A DNA stretch of 22,345 bases from assembly GCA_015233265.1 (NCBI GenBank), contig JADFXZ010000018.1, positions 1 to 22,345 on the forward strand, read 5' to 3'. Both the position numbers and the translations under genes were made by a program. Of this stretch, positions 7,827-15,765 are shown piece by piece (the first letter of the stretch is position 1; each line of letters starts with the position of its first letter). Under the pieces are notes generated by a model. The model made no database searches, was not told the DNA's origin, and worked only from the letters and a program-made list of their open reading frames with translations. This stretch comes from Nitrospirota bacterium (lineage in GTDB: Bacteria > Nitrospirota > Thermodesulfovibrionia > Thermodesulfovibrionales > Magnetobacteriaceae).

Positions 7827-10353
7827 CAGTCCCTCCCACCGGTATAGAAATCGTAAAGACCGTGCCCTTGCCAGACGGAGATTCACAGAGTATTGTACCG
7901 TTGTGTTCGCTTATGATACCGTAAACAATAGACAGGCCAAGACCTGTGCCCTTCCCGACCTCTTTGGTAGTATAAAATGGCTCGAATATCTTGTCGATAA
8001 TATCTTTATTAATACCGCATCCGTTGTCATAGAATTTCAGAATGATAGTTTTCTTTCTTACAGAATGGCGCGCATTTATGCGAATGACCGCGTCAGCCTT
8101 TCCGGATGGGAAGGCGTCGATAGCGTTTTGCAGGAGATTAATAAATACTTGTTCCAGCTGGTTGGCGTTCCCCAGAAAATTTGGTATCCCTTTGTCGATA
8201 TTTCTAATTAGGGTAATATTGCTGAGTCTTATCCTCTCGCCCATGAGAAGCATAGTGTTGTCGATTACAGTTTCAATATTTATCAGACGCATCTCAATGT
8301 CGTCTCTGCGGCCAAAGGTGCGGAGGTGTTGGATAATATCTACGATTCGTGCGACTTGTTTGTATGATGTCCTTGCGTCGTTGACTGCATCGTCTATATT
8401 TAAGCGTCCATTTTTGACATCATAGAGAAGGCCTTGAATGAAACTGCTGATATATGTCAGCGGCTGATTAATCTCGTGTGCTATGCCGGTTGCTATCTCA
8501 CCAAGAGTCGCCATCTTGGAAGAGGTCAGCATCTTGACCTGAATGCGCCTGGTTTCCTCTTCAAATTTCTTCATCTCCCGCATATCGTGGGCTGCCAAGA
8601 TGGTCTCATTTCCTTTATTACCGAGCCTGGAGAGATTGGCAAGGACAGGGATTGAGTCAGACTTCTTAGTCTTCATATTCATAAGGACGTCTTTTGCAAA
8701 ACCGCTGCGCTGCGCCTGGCGTATGTATTCAATAATATCGTCTTCAAATATTTCGACTACATTTTTTCCAACGAGTTCACCTTCGGAATATCCAAGCAGC
8801 TCAGTGGCCGTTTGATTAATAGTCTTAATAATGTGGTCAGGGCCTGCCACTAAGAGGGCATCGGTGAGGGAAGACAAGACTGTCTCAAGATAGGTATTGG
8901 CGTGAAGCAGCTCGCCTGTCCTTTCTTTGACCCTGAGTTCGAGCAGGTCATTAATCCTCTCAAGGGACTCTTTGGCCTTTTTAATCTCAGAAAAATCGTG
9001 AAAAATACCGTGGGCAACTGTGGGGCCTCCGGCTTCATAGCTGCGGTTGACGCTTCCTATGACCGCAATAGGGGTGCCATCCTTTTTAATAAATGTCATC
9101 TCGATATTGCTGATTGACCCTCCTGATAGCACCATATGAAACATCCCAAGACACCTGTCCCTGTCATCTGGATGTAGAATGCCGGCCACTGTCAGCCCGG
9201 AGACCTCCTCTTGCGTGTATCCCAGTGTCTCCTGCCACGAGCGGTTGACATATAGAAACTTCCCGTCGGTATCGACAATCTGAATCATATCGTGTGCGTT
9301 GTCGAAGAAGTCCTGCAGCTGTTCCTTGTTCTTTTTGACCTCCTCTTCGGCGAGTTTTCGTTCTGTTATGTCGGTAATAAGTCCATCATATGCAACTAAA
9401 TGGCCATCGCCTTCATACCGTGGAACGGGGGTATTTCTTACCCACTTAATTTGTCCATTCTTATGTATGATACGATGTTCGAGAGATTGAAAAAGCCCGC
9501 CAAACAACACCTTTTTCCCCAACCTGACGACTGCGTTTTTGTCCTCGTTAGGAACCATACTAAGCCACAGAAATGAATTCTCTACAAACTCTTCGGGTGT
9601 ATAACCCGTCACTGCGACACACCCCGGCCCGTGTGTAGTCGATACCGGCACACCGTCGCTGACCTCAACTGTGTAAATGTAGTCGGTAATGGCGTCAAGC
9701 AGCCTGCGGTATCTGGTTTCGCTTTGCCTGAGGGCGTCGTCGGCAAGTTTCCTTTCAGTTATGTCCGAGATCAGGCCGTCATAGGCGGTAAGGCGTCCAT
9801 CTTTGTCGTGTCTAGGGACAATCGTATTTCTTATCCAGCGAATCGAGCCGTCCTTGTGCCAGATACGGTGTTCAATCGGGGGCACTGTCTCGCCGCTTAA
9901 TACCCGCGCGGCGGTAGAGCTGACAAAATGGCGGTCATCCTCGTGAATCATTCTGTACCATAAATACTTGTCGCGTTCAAACTCCTCTGACGAATAGCCG
10001 GTAACGCCTATGCAGCCCGGGGCGTGGCTGGTAGAGACCGCAACGCCGTCTCGCACCTCAACCGTGTGCATATAGTCTGTAATAGCCCCAACAAGCCGCT
10101 TGTACCTATTTTCGCTCTGCCTTAGGGCCTCTTCTATCTGATTTCTTTCCGTTATCTCTGCCTGGAGTTTCTTATTGGTGTTATCAAGCTCGAGCGTTCT
10201 CTGGAAGACGCGCTCCTGCAAGACGATATTGCTCTCGAACAGTGAGGTAATATTGCTCTCAACCCTGTCTTTGAGGGATTTTCTCAGATTATCGACAAAG
10301 GACAACTTATTCTTTATAGATTTAATCTTATCGTCCAGCTCATCGCTCAACAC
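7816..10353 (-). CDS. multi-PAS sensor histidine kinase
   Basis: An 845-aa kinase with no obvious membrane segment. An N-terminal coiled coil (about 1-80) is followed by four PAS domains (about 83-198, 214-330, 345-458 and 487-597). HisKA comes next with His626 in GIAHEINQPLTYI, then a GHKL ATPase (NLLQNAIDAF with Asn743, YDNGCGI, GKGTGLGLSIVYGI). PAS1 and PAS2 are close copies: ITDYMHTVEVRDG against ITDYIYTVEVSDG, both with PGC-x3-TGY and both ending in ITERKLA. The GTG start has GAGGAG about 8 nt upstream; a TTG follows as the next codon. It begins 87 bp after the TPR gene, across the parS palindrome, so it may have its own promoter. Confidence 0.92.
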   Translation of the reverse strand: MLSDELDDKIKSIKNKLSFVDNLRKSLKDRVESNITSLFESNIVLQERVFQRTLELDNTNKKLQAEITERNQIEEALRQSENRYKRLVGAITDYMHTVEVRDGVAVSTSHAPGCIGVTGYSSEEFERDKYLWYRMIHEDDRHFVSSTAARVLSGETVPPIEHRIWHKDGSIRWIRNTIVPRHDKDGRLTAYDGLISDITERKLADDALRQSETRYRRLLDAITDYIYTVEVSDGVPVSTTHGPGCVAVTGYTPEEFVENSFLWLSMVPNEDKNAVVRLGKKVLFGGLFQSLEHRIIHKNGQIKWVRNTPVPRYEGDGHLVAYDGLITDITERKLAEEEVKKNKEQLQDFFDNAHDMIQIVDTDGKFLYVNRSWQETLGYTQEEVSGLTVAGILHPDDRDRCLGMFHMVLSGGSISNIEMTFIKKDGTPIAVIGSVNRSYEAGGPTVAHGIFHDFSEIKKAKESLERINDLLELRVKERTGELLHANTYLETVLSSLTDALLVAGPDHIIKTINQTATELLGYSEGELVGKNVVEIFEDDIIEYIRQAQRSGFAKDVLMNMKTKKSDSIPVLANLSRLGNKGNETILAAHDMREMKKFEEETRRIQVKMLTSSKMATLGEIATGIAHEINQPLTYISSFIQGLLYDVKNGRLNIDDAVNDARTSYKQVARIVDIIQHLRTFGRRDDIEMRLINIETVIDNTMLLMGERIRLSNITLIRNIDKGIPNFLGNANQLEQVFINLLQNAIDAFPSGKADAVIRINARHSVRKKTIILKFYDNGCGINKDIIDKIFEPFYTTKEVGKGTGLGLSIVYGIISEHNGTILCESPSGKGTVFTISIPVGGTVGK

Positions 10354-10416
10354 GTGTGGCTGTCTCCTCGCTGTGTTTCAATCAATTAAACAATATATCT
10401 GGCTATTCTAATTGTA

Positions 10417-10444
10417 ATAAAATGTTTCACGTGAAACATTTTAT
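10417..10444. other. parS: parS (ParB-binding site) inside a 28-bp palindrome
   Basis: TGTTTCACGTGAAACA at 10423-10438 is the perfect palindromic form of the conserved chromosomal parS consensus recognised by ParB/Spo0J. The symmetry extends with AT pairs to a 28-bp palindrome, 10417-10444. The outer arm covers the stop codon of the TPR gene (10441-10443), while the 16-bp core lies just outside the coding region. In RNA from the minus strand the palindrome is followed by a U-rich stretch, so it could also end transcription of the upstream genes. parS sites usually cluster near the replication origin. Confidence 0.9.
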
Positions 10445-11772
10445 ATCTTGCATATCCCCTGAAGGTCAAAGGTAAAGGTGTTCCAGTTGCTGCATTGGTG
10501 GCACCTCCCGCTCCATTCATCAGCCCGTGTCTTGCAATGTGTGCATATGTACGGAATCCACAATGCCTTTTTTAGGTCTATAATCTTCAGAAATTCCTCA
10601 GCCGCCTTTTCGCACTCTCCCCTTTTCAAATAAATACCGCCTCGTAACATGTGAAGCTCAGGATAAAATACGCCCGAGTCAAAGCCCTTCAGCGAATCCA
10701 TTGCCTCATCAAGCATCTCCAGCCTGTAGTAGAGCTTCCCCTGAAACAACCTCAGAGTGTCGCTTGCCATGTCCTCAGACTGCGCCGTTCTGTATATCTT
10801 CAACAGCCGTGACGGTTCCCCCGTCGTTATCAGAAGATCCTCTATTCTTGCAAGAATGATTACCGACTTTGTAAGCTCCCTTGCCTTTTCAAGGTATGTG
10901 ACGGCGGCCTCGGCAGACTCCTCTTTTAACATTACCTCGGCAACTGCCAGATGAGCCGGTATGAAGCTGTCATCTTCCTTCAGGATTTCTTTAAATTCCT
11001 TTTTTGCCCTATCCAAGATATTACTCTCAAGACACTGCCTTCCGTACTCATACTTATATCCAAGCAGTCTCTCTGTCTCAAGATCTTTGGCGTTTGCTAT
11101 GTTCGTCCCATTTGTCCCAGCTGGCAAGACGTTAATTATCAGTTGTTGCGTCGCTGATACCTTATCCCAGGCCGCCTGTCTTTCATATATATCGCGCTTT
11201 AAATAGAGGGCGGTCAGGTTGTCCTCTTCAAGGCCCAATATCCTCTCACAGAGATCCTCTGCCTCGCTGTATTTATTCTCTCTCATCTTAACTCCGGCAA
11301 TCTTAGATAGGGCCTCTATGTTTTGCTCGTCAACTTTTACAGCCTTTTGATAGTACTCAAGCGCCTTAACATAGTCGCCAGAGTCAAAGTATATATCGCC
11401 TACTTTTACTAATGACGGGCAATGCTCAGGGTTTTCTTTCAGGGCAAGTTCAAAGTCTTTTATCGCGTCATCTGTGCGTTTGCCTATAAAGTTATGAATC
11501 GCCCTTGAATAGTGCAGTTGCACGGTCTCATCCTTCTTGCGCCTTTTTTGAATCTTTTTTGTCTTTATATAGTTTCTCGTGTCTCTGACTACGAATACTA
11601 AAAACATGAATGCTGACCCAGCCGTTGCCGAGATCATTATAAGCGCTATCTGCGGCAGCTCGTAGTAAAAATCATTCGTAATCATAACCTTCACGGTATT
11701 CATGTTATAAAGAGACAGGTAGAATATGGTAAATAGGAATGCTATAGTGATTACTGACATAAATTTAAACAT
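10441..11772 (-). CDS. LapA-LapB-like membrane TPR protein with rubredoxin-type ribbon
   Basis: A 443-aa protein. Two membrane segments (about 6-23 and 41-62) enclose a short segment, NMNTVKVMITNDFYYELP, in a layout that recalls LapA (DUF1049). A basic stretch and tandem TPR repeats follow (about 85-390), then a C-terminal metal ribbon with Cys410, Cys413, Cys424 and Cys427 (ICTHCKTRADEWSGRCHQC), as in LapB/YciM. In enterobacteria LapB brings LpxC to the FtsH protease and so limits lipid A synthesis. E. coli LapA and LapB are separate proteins; here both parts appear in one chain. The ATG at 11772 is chosen over the longer frame to 11928: it has AAAGGA upstream, begins the membrane helix, and overlaps rsfS by only 8 nt. 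The LapA part is a pattern call. Confidence 0.8.
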   Translation of the reverse strand: MFKFMSVITIAFLFTIFYLSLYNMNTVKVMITNDFYYELPQIALIMISATAGSAFMFLVFVVRDTRNYIKTKKIQKRRKKDETVQLHYSRAIHNFIGKRTDDAIKDFELALKENPEHCPSLVKVGDIYFDSGDYVKALEYYQKAVKVDEQNIEALSKIAGVKMRENKYSEAEDLCERILGLEEDNLTALYLKRDIYERQAAWDKVSATQQLIINVLPAGTNGTNIANAKDLETERLLGYKYEYGRQCLESNILDRAKKEFKEILKEDDSFIPAHLAVAEVMLKEESAEAAVTYLEKARELTKSVIILARIEDLLITTGEPSRLLKIYRTAQSEDMASDTLRLFQGKLYYRLEMLDEAMDSLKGFDSGVFYPELHMLRGGIYLKRGECEKAAEEFLKIIDLKKALWIPYICTHCKTRADEWSGRCHQCSNWNTFTFDLQGICKI

Positions 11773-12184
11773 TGGCAATTCCTTTGGCGGTCGAAAGTCT
11801 GTTGATGAGCTGGTCAGGGGGCTGGTCTGGTTCAATACGTCTTGGCGCGTCAAGCCAGAGTTTCTCAAGCTCGTAAAATCTCCGGTACTCATCATCAAAG
11901 ATATTAACAAGCACATCGCCGTAGTCAAGAAGCACCCACTTGGCGTTACTAATGCCCTGGATACTCATCGGGCGGCTGCCCAGCTGCCTGAGCCTCATCT
12001 CTACATTATCGGCAAGTGCCCGAATCTGCGGCGCGCTGTCTCCCGTGCAGATGACCATATAATCAGTTGCCGTCATAACCTCAAACATCTCCATCGTTAT
12101 AATGTCCTTTGCCATCTTTGCCTGCAGGGCTCCAAGTATTTGCTCAACTTTTTCTGGTATTTTCAGCAATTGCATCCTTTGCAC
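11765..12184 (-). CDS. rsfS: ribosomal silencing factor RsfS
   Basis: RsfS binds ribosomal protein L14 and blocks subunit joining during starvation. The 139-aa product shows the family core: ATDYMVICTG, PQIRALADNVE, then WVLLDYGDVLVNIFD and RRFYELEKLWLDAPR. The first codon is GTG at 12184; an ATG three codons later (12175) is a possible start, but the AAAGG lies directly against it. It begins 3 nt after the nadD stop and ends inside the TPR gene start. The nadD-rsfS order is common in bacteria. A proline-rich tail after DAPR is ordinary for the family. Confidence 0.93.
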   Translation of the reverse strand: MQRMQLLKIPEKVEQILGALQAKMAKDIITMEMFEVMTATDYMVICTGDSAPQIRALADNVEMRLRQLGSRPMSIQGISNAKWVLLDYGDVLVNIFDDEYRRFYELEKLWLDAPRRIEPDQPPDQLINRLSTAKGIANV

Positions 12185-12187
12185 TAT

Positions 12188-12814
12188 TTATTTATACAGC
12201 TCATTAGTGATTATATATGATTGCACGCATTCCGGCAAGAGATATTTTATTGTCCTGCCCTCTCTAACAGCCTGTCTGATGTTTGTGGAGGAAATGTCAT
12301 TCGGCGTGATGTGGGCAACGCTCAAATATTTCCCATTTTTGAGCCTGACCTGCCCGGCCTTGCCGTCCACCTCGACATCATGAACATATGGGGATTCTAA
12401 TATTTCATCCATTGGTATGGGCGGCCTTGCCATGACGATAATCGGGATGCTTGCAAGGATTTCCTCTGCCTTAAACCACTTGGGCATATCTAAAAACGCA
12501 TCCAGCCCCATGATAAAATACAGGGTGCGACTGGCGTATTGCTCAGTCATTTTTCGTATCGTGTGAATAGTATATGACGCATCCTCGCAGCCGCATTCGC
12601 AATCTGAAATTTCAAAGCCGGGGTGACTATCAATGGCCAGCCTGACCATTTCAAACCTGTGGCGTGAGGGTGCCAGTGCTTCTTTTTTGAGCGGGGGATT
12701 ATTGGCCGGGATAAAGACAACTTTCTCCAGATGGAACAAGCCCCGCAGCTCCTGCGCCGCCCGTAAGTGACCATAGTGAATGGGATTAAAAGTCCCGCCA
12801 AATAGACCAATCAC
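12188..12814 (-). CDS. nadD: nicotinate-nucleotide adenylyltransferase NadD
   Basis: NadD joins nicotinate mononucleotide and ATP to make deamido-NAD in NAD synthesis. The nucleotidyltransferase signature GGTFNPIHYGHL is at about 5-16 and ISSTNIRQAVREG near the C-terminus. FIMGLDAFLDMPKW and IPIIVMARPP are typical NadD segments. The length of 208 aa is normal. The start is GTG, as the conserved IGLFGGTFNP block begins at the first residue. It lies 18 bp after the CBM48 gene and 3 bp before rsfS, consistent with one transcript. Confidence 0.95.
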   Translation of the reverse strand: MIGLFGGTFNPIHYGHLRAAQELRGLFHLEKVVFIPANNPPLKKEALAPSRHRFEMVRLAIDSHPGFEISDCECGCEDASYTIHTIRKMTEQYASRTLYFIMGLDAFLDMPKWFKAEEILASIPIIVMARPPIPMDEILESPYVHDVEVDGKAGQVRLKNGKYLSVAHITPNDISSTNIRQAVREGRTIKYLLPECVQSYIITNELYK

Positions 12815-12832
12815 AGTTTAAACCATCACCGC

Positions 12833-13426
12833 TTAGACCACTACAACAGAGTTTTCACCTTCGTACCGGTCGGCCTTCCAGTCGTTTTCCCATCGAGTGC
12901 CATCGACAATGTACTTAAACAGGTATTCACGGTCTTTCGTGAGGTCAACAGTGATGGTGAAATTCCCGTTTGGCGATTTCTGCATCATATGTGAGGTTGT
13001 ATTCCAGTCATTGAACTGCCCGGCAATTGCCACAGAATCGGCATTAGGGGCAGCCTCTTTTGGCAGATTGAAAGTGACCCGGCAGATATTAGAATCTTCG
13101 ACATATACCTTTTTGAAGCCAGTCGCGGGGGCATCTTCTATCGCGACAGGTTTAACATTCTTTTCCTTAATTGGCTTTTCCTCAGCTGGTACAGGAACTG
13201 GTACAAAGGGCAACGGTGCCTGAGCTATTTCAGTCTTTTTGATCCTAGCTTTTTTTACAACAATGGCCTCAGACACTTCTACAACCTCTTCGGGCATATC
13301 CACAATTGCAATCTCTTTAATTGCAACCTCTTTGATTCGCTTCTTTAAAGGCTTCCTGTCAGCCGCGGCAGTCTGCCTCTTCTTTCTGTACATGGACATT
13401 AACTTATTCTTTTTAATCCTCCTCAT
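12833..13426 (-). CDS. AMPK/CBM48-type glycogen-binding domain protein
   Basis: The C-terminal about 90 residues form an early-set CBM48 module like the glycogen-sensing domain of AMPK beta: CRVTFNLP, SVAIAGQFNDWN and YLFKYIVDGTRWENDWKAD. No catalytic domain follows. The N-terminus is strongly basic (MRRIKKNKLMSMYRKKRQ), then a Lys/Glu/Val/Pro-rich linker of low complexity. It may bind glycogen or a similar glucan and, through the basic tail, a nucleic acid or membrane; that is inference. The frame runs to 13483, but the ATG at 13426 has GAGGAGGG five bases before it. It heads the leftward operon that continues into nadD. No glycogen enzyme is in the window. Confidence 0.82.
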   Translation of the reverse strand: MRRIKKNKLMSMYRKKRQTAAADRKPLKKRIKEVAIKEIAIVDMPEEVVEVSEAIVVKKARIKKTEIAQAPLPFVPVPVPAEEKPIKEKNVKPVAIEDAPATGFKKVYVEDSNICRVTFNLPKEAAPNADSVAIAGQFNDWNTTSHMMQKSPNGNFTITVDLTKDREYLFKYIVDGTRWENDWKADRYEGENSVVVV

Positions 13427-13474
13427 GAATACCCTCCTCTTCATTAAAATAGCCTGACCACCAAAGACAGACAT

Positions 13475-13480
13475 ATTATA
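13475..13480 (-). promoter_or_regulatory. candidate -10 box of the leftward operon
   Basis: TATAAT reads on the minus strand, 48 bp before the CBM48 start codon. No good -35 hexamer lies 16-18 bp upstream, so this rests on the -10 alone. It would drive the CBM48-nadD-rsfS-TPR run. Confidence 0.45.
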
Positions 13481-13673
13481 CACCCGAATCGTTTAAAAAA
13501 TACATGCCATTGTGGCGGGACGGCTACAGTATGACACAGCATCCAAGGGCGAATGGCGAACAGTCCCCCCGACGATATGGAATCCATTCCGTAAAGTGGG
13601 TGTAGATTCCAATGGTTTAGAATGACATCGAAATAAATATGTTGGATTATCAGGGACTTATGAACGATATTGT
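13481..13673. other. intergenic region between divergent operons
   Basis: The gap between the CBM48 gene and the Cache kinase is 337 bp (13427-13763). Besides the two promoter candidates it contains a dyad, GGAATCCATTCC at 13579-13590, and a related half site, GATTCC, at 13604-13609. The dyad lies about 85 bp upstream of the -24/-12 element, a usual distance for a sigma-54 activator site; that link is speculative. The reading frame 13444-13752 on the minus strand shows no family features and is not called. No RNA gene was seen. Confidence 0.35.
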
Positions 13674-13690
13674 CTGGCATGGAAATTGCG
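13674..13690 (+). promoter_or_regulatory. candidate sigma-54 (-24/-12) promoter of the kinase cassette
   Basis: TGGCAT at 13675-13680 and TTGCG at 13686-13690 give GG and GC separated by exactly 10 bp, as in the TGGCAC-N5-TTGC consensus, with one departure in each element. Transcription would start near 13701, about 63 bp before the kinase ATG. No AAA+ enhancer-binding activator is in the window. Confidence 0.5.
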
Positions 13691-13763
13691 GTTATATAGC
13701 GGCTATTGAGTATGATCAGTAATGAAATATTTTTAGGATGGTGATTAGTCAAAAAGTTAGATC

Positions 13764-15731
13764 ATGAAGAATAAGATTGCATCTCATAACAGAAGCAGTT
13801 ATCATTTCAGCTTTAACCAGCTAATAGATATTTTTGCATCACGCGCTTTCATAAAATATGTTCTAGCCATTGTCGTTATGATAATAGCGTTTTTCGGTAT
13901 ATATTTTCTTAAGAAAGAGGATAACTATGAAATAAAAAAATCTATCGTTAGAACGGTACTTGGAAATGTATATGAGATGGTAAGCAGCATTGACCACGAC
14001 TTGAGGTCAAATAAAGAATTAGCCATTCAGGAAAAGAAAAAGGAACTAAAAAATCTAACAATGATGGCTGAAAATTATATTAACTTCATGGATGAGCAGA
14101 CGGGCGCGAACTCAGGACGGAATTCAAATAAAATATTGGAAACTATCAGCAGCTTTAAATATACGGAAGATAATTATGTCTTTATAATAGATAATAACTC
14201 CGTAATGCTAGCCCACCCAGACTCAAAACTTGTAGGTCACAGATTCGCAAACGCAACGGATTCAGATGGCAACGCATTCGTAACAGCGATGATAGATGCT
14301 GCCTTAAGAGACGGTGAAGGATACAGCACCTTCAAGTGGTCAGGGCCAACTGGGACAGGAATGAAGCATGAAACTAAGTTAATATACTTTAAGTATCTTC
14401 CTAAACAGAGATGGATAATAGCATCCGGCATAAATGTAAATGATATCGAAGTGGCAGTAAATAATATGAAAAGTATTGCAATCGATAATTTACGACAAAG
14501 AATTCGAGAGATTAAAGTCACAAAAACTAGCGCCATATTTATATTTTCATCAATAAATACGAACAATATTTCTACTATCATTATTCATCCGAATAAGAGG
14601 ATGGAGTTAACAAATATCGCACAGATTATAAATCCTATAACAAAATTAACTCTTTACGAAGAACTGACCTCAGTTGCAGATAAACCGGATGGTCTTGAAT
14701 ATAAGTTGGATAAACCCGAAGACCCTGACAACTATGTCTATGATACAATTACTTGGGTACGCTATTATAAACCATTTGACTGGTATATATGCGTCACAGT
14801 CTATAAGGACGATATCTCAGTATACGACTATGAACGGCAGAGTAGCTCGAACAGAAATTATAAATTTATATTGCGGATAGCGCTTTCACTTTTTGTGATG
14901 TCACTAGAGATGTGGCTATTCTTTTCAATGAGCTCAAAAATCCTTAATCGCACATTGGAACTTAAAGCAATTAATGAGCGAAAAACATCATTCTTATCAA
15001 ACGTATCACATGAAATTAGGACTCCACTGGCATCTGTGCGCGGCTTTGCAGAACTAATAGAGGAATCCTTCGATGATAGACTATTGACACATATTGATAT
15101 GAGTGATAAAAAAGTAAAACGCACTGTAGATATAATAAGAGATAACATAACCATTATAATATCTGAAAGCAAGCGTCTCACCTCTCTTGTTAATGATGTT
15201 TTAGACATTACAAAAATGGAATCTGGCAAGATGCATTGGAAAAAGGATAAGATTAACGTACAGAAATTGCTAATGCACGCAATCTCAGTAACATCCCCTC
15301 CCGACGAGCGAAAAAACGACATGAAGGTTGAGGTTAACAATGATAATATACCAGAGACCGTTGGTGATTACGACAGAATTCTCCAGGTGGTAATAAACCT
15401 GATTGGAAATGCCCTGAAGTTTAGCACCGCTGGTGATATAACATTACAAGCTGGATACTGCAATGAGAGCAATCAGATCACGATATCAGTATCAGATGAA
15501 GGTGTAGGAATACCTAAAGATAAACTTGACAAGGTCTTTGAAAAATTAACCCAGCTGAATGAAACCCACACGGCAAAGCCTGGAGGTACCGGTCTCGGGC
15601 TTTATATCTGTAAAGAAATCATAGAGGGACACGGGGGCAAAATCTTGGTTGAAAGCACTCAAGGGAAGGGAAGCACGTTTCACTTCACACTGCCTGTCGC
15701 TAAGGGCTATCAGGATAAACTAGAGAATTAA
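13764..15731 (+). CDS. membrane sensor histidine kinase with double Cache domain
   Basis: A 655-aa kinase. TM1 (about 30-49) and TM2 (about 369-389) enclose an extracytoplasmic sensor of two Cache-like modules. The first (about 55-230) is clear: DNYVFIIDNNSVMLAHPDSKLVG, GEGYSTFKW, QRWIIASGINVNDI. The second (about 255-350) is weaker. Cache domains usually bind small extracellular metabolites. HisKA follows with His416 (SFLSNVSHEIRTPLASVRG), then a GHKL ATPase (NLIGNALKFS, SDEGVGIP, GGTGLGLYICKEII). There is no receiver; the stand-alone CheY-like protein two genes on is the likely partner. A stop codon at 13758-13760 fixes the ATG. The gene looks AT-richer than its neighbours, a possible sign of transfer. 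Confidence 0.93.
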   Translation: MKNKIASHNRSSYHFSFNQLIDIFASRAFIKYVLAIVVMIIAFFGIYFLKKEDNYEIKKSIVRTVLGNVYEMVSSIDHDLRSNKELAIQEKKKELKNLTMMAENYINFMDEQTGANSGRNSNKILETISSFKYTEDNYVFIIDNNSVMLAHPDSKLVGHRFANATDSDGNAFVTAMIDAALRDGEGYSTFKWSGPTGTGMKHETKLIYFKYLPKQRWIIASGINVNDIEVAVNNMKSIAIDNLRQRIREIKVTKTSAIFIFSSINTNNISTIIIHPNKRMELTNIAQIINPITKLTLYEELTSVADKPDGLEYKLDKPEDPDNYVYDTITWVRYYKPFDWYICVTVYKDDISVYDYERQSSSNRNYKFILRIALSLFVMSLEMWLFFSMSSKILNRTLELKAINERKTSFLSNVSHEIRTPLASVRGFAELIEESFDDRLLTHIDMSDKKVKRTVDIIRDNITIIISESKRLTSLVNDVLDITKMESGKMHWKKDKINVQKLLMHAISVTSPPDERKNDMKVEVNNDNIPETVGDYDRILQVVINLIGNALKFSTAGDITLQAGYCNESNQITISVSDEGVGIPKDKLDKVFEKLTQLNETHTAKPGGTGLGLYICKEIIEGHGGKILVESTQGKGSTFHFTLPVAKGYQDKLEN

Positions 15732-15765
15732 ACTACATGATTTACGAATGGGAGGCGAAGTAAAA

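Noticed and set aside
7827..7886. 20-residue N-terminal extension of the receiver-HisKA_2 kinase
   Set aside because: It overlaps the conserved C-terminus of the upstream kinase; the TTG at 7826 has GGGAGGG before it.
10349..10354. CACGTG core at the start of the multi-PAS kinase as a second parS
   Set aside because: Only the central hexamer and one flanking pair match; the GTTNC/GAAAC arms are missing.
11773..11928. 52-residue N-terminal extension of the TPR protein
   Set aside because: It lies wholly inside rsfS, and the ATG at 11772 has a ribosome site and starts the membrane helix.
13444..13752. 102-aa minus-strand frame in the divergent intergenic region
   Set aside because: It has no recognisable motif, overlaps the CBM48 promoter candidate and the kinase promoter, and has no good ribosome site.
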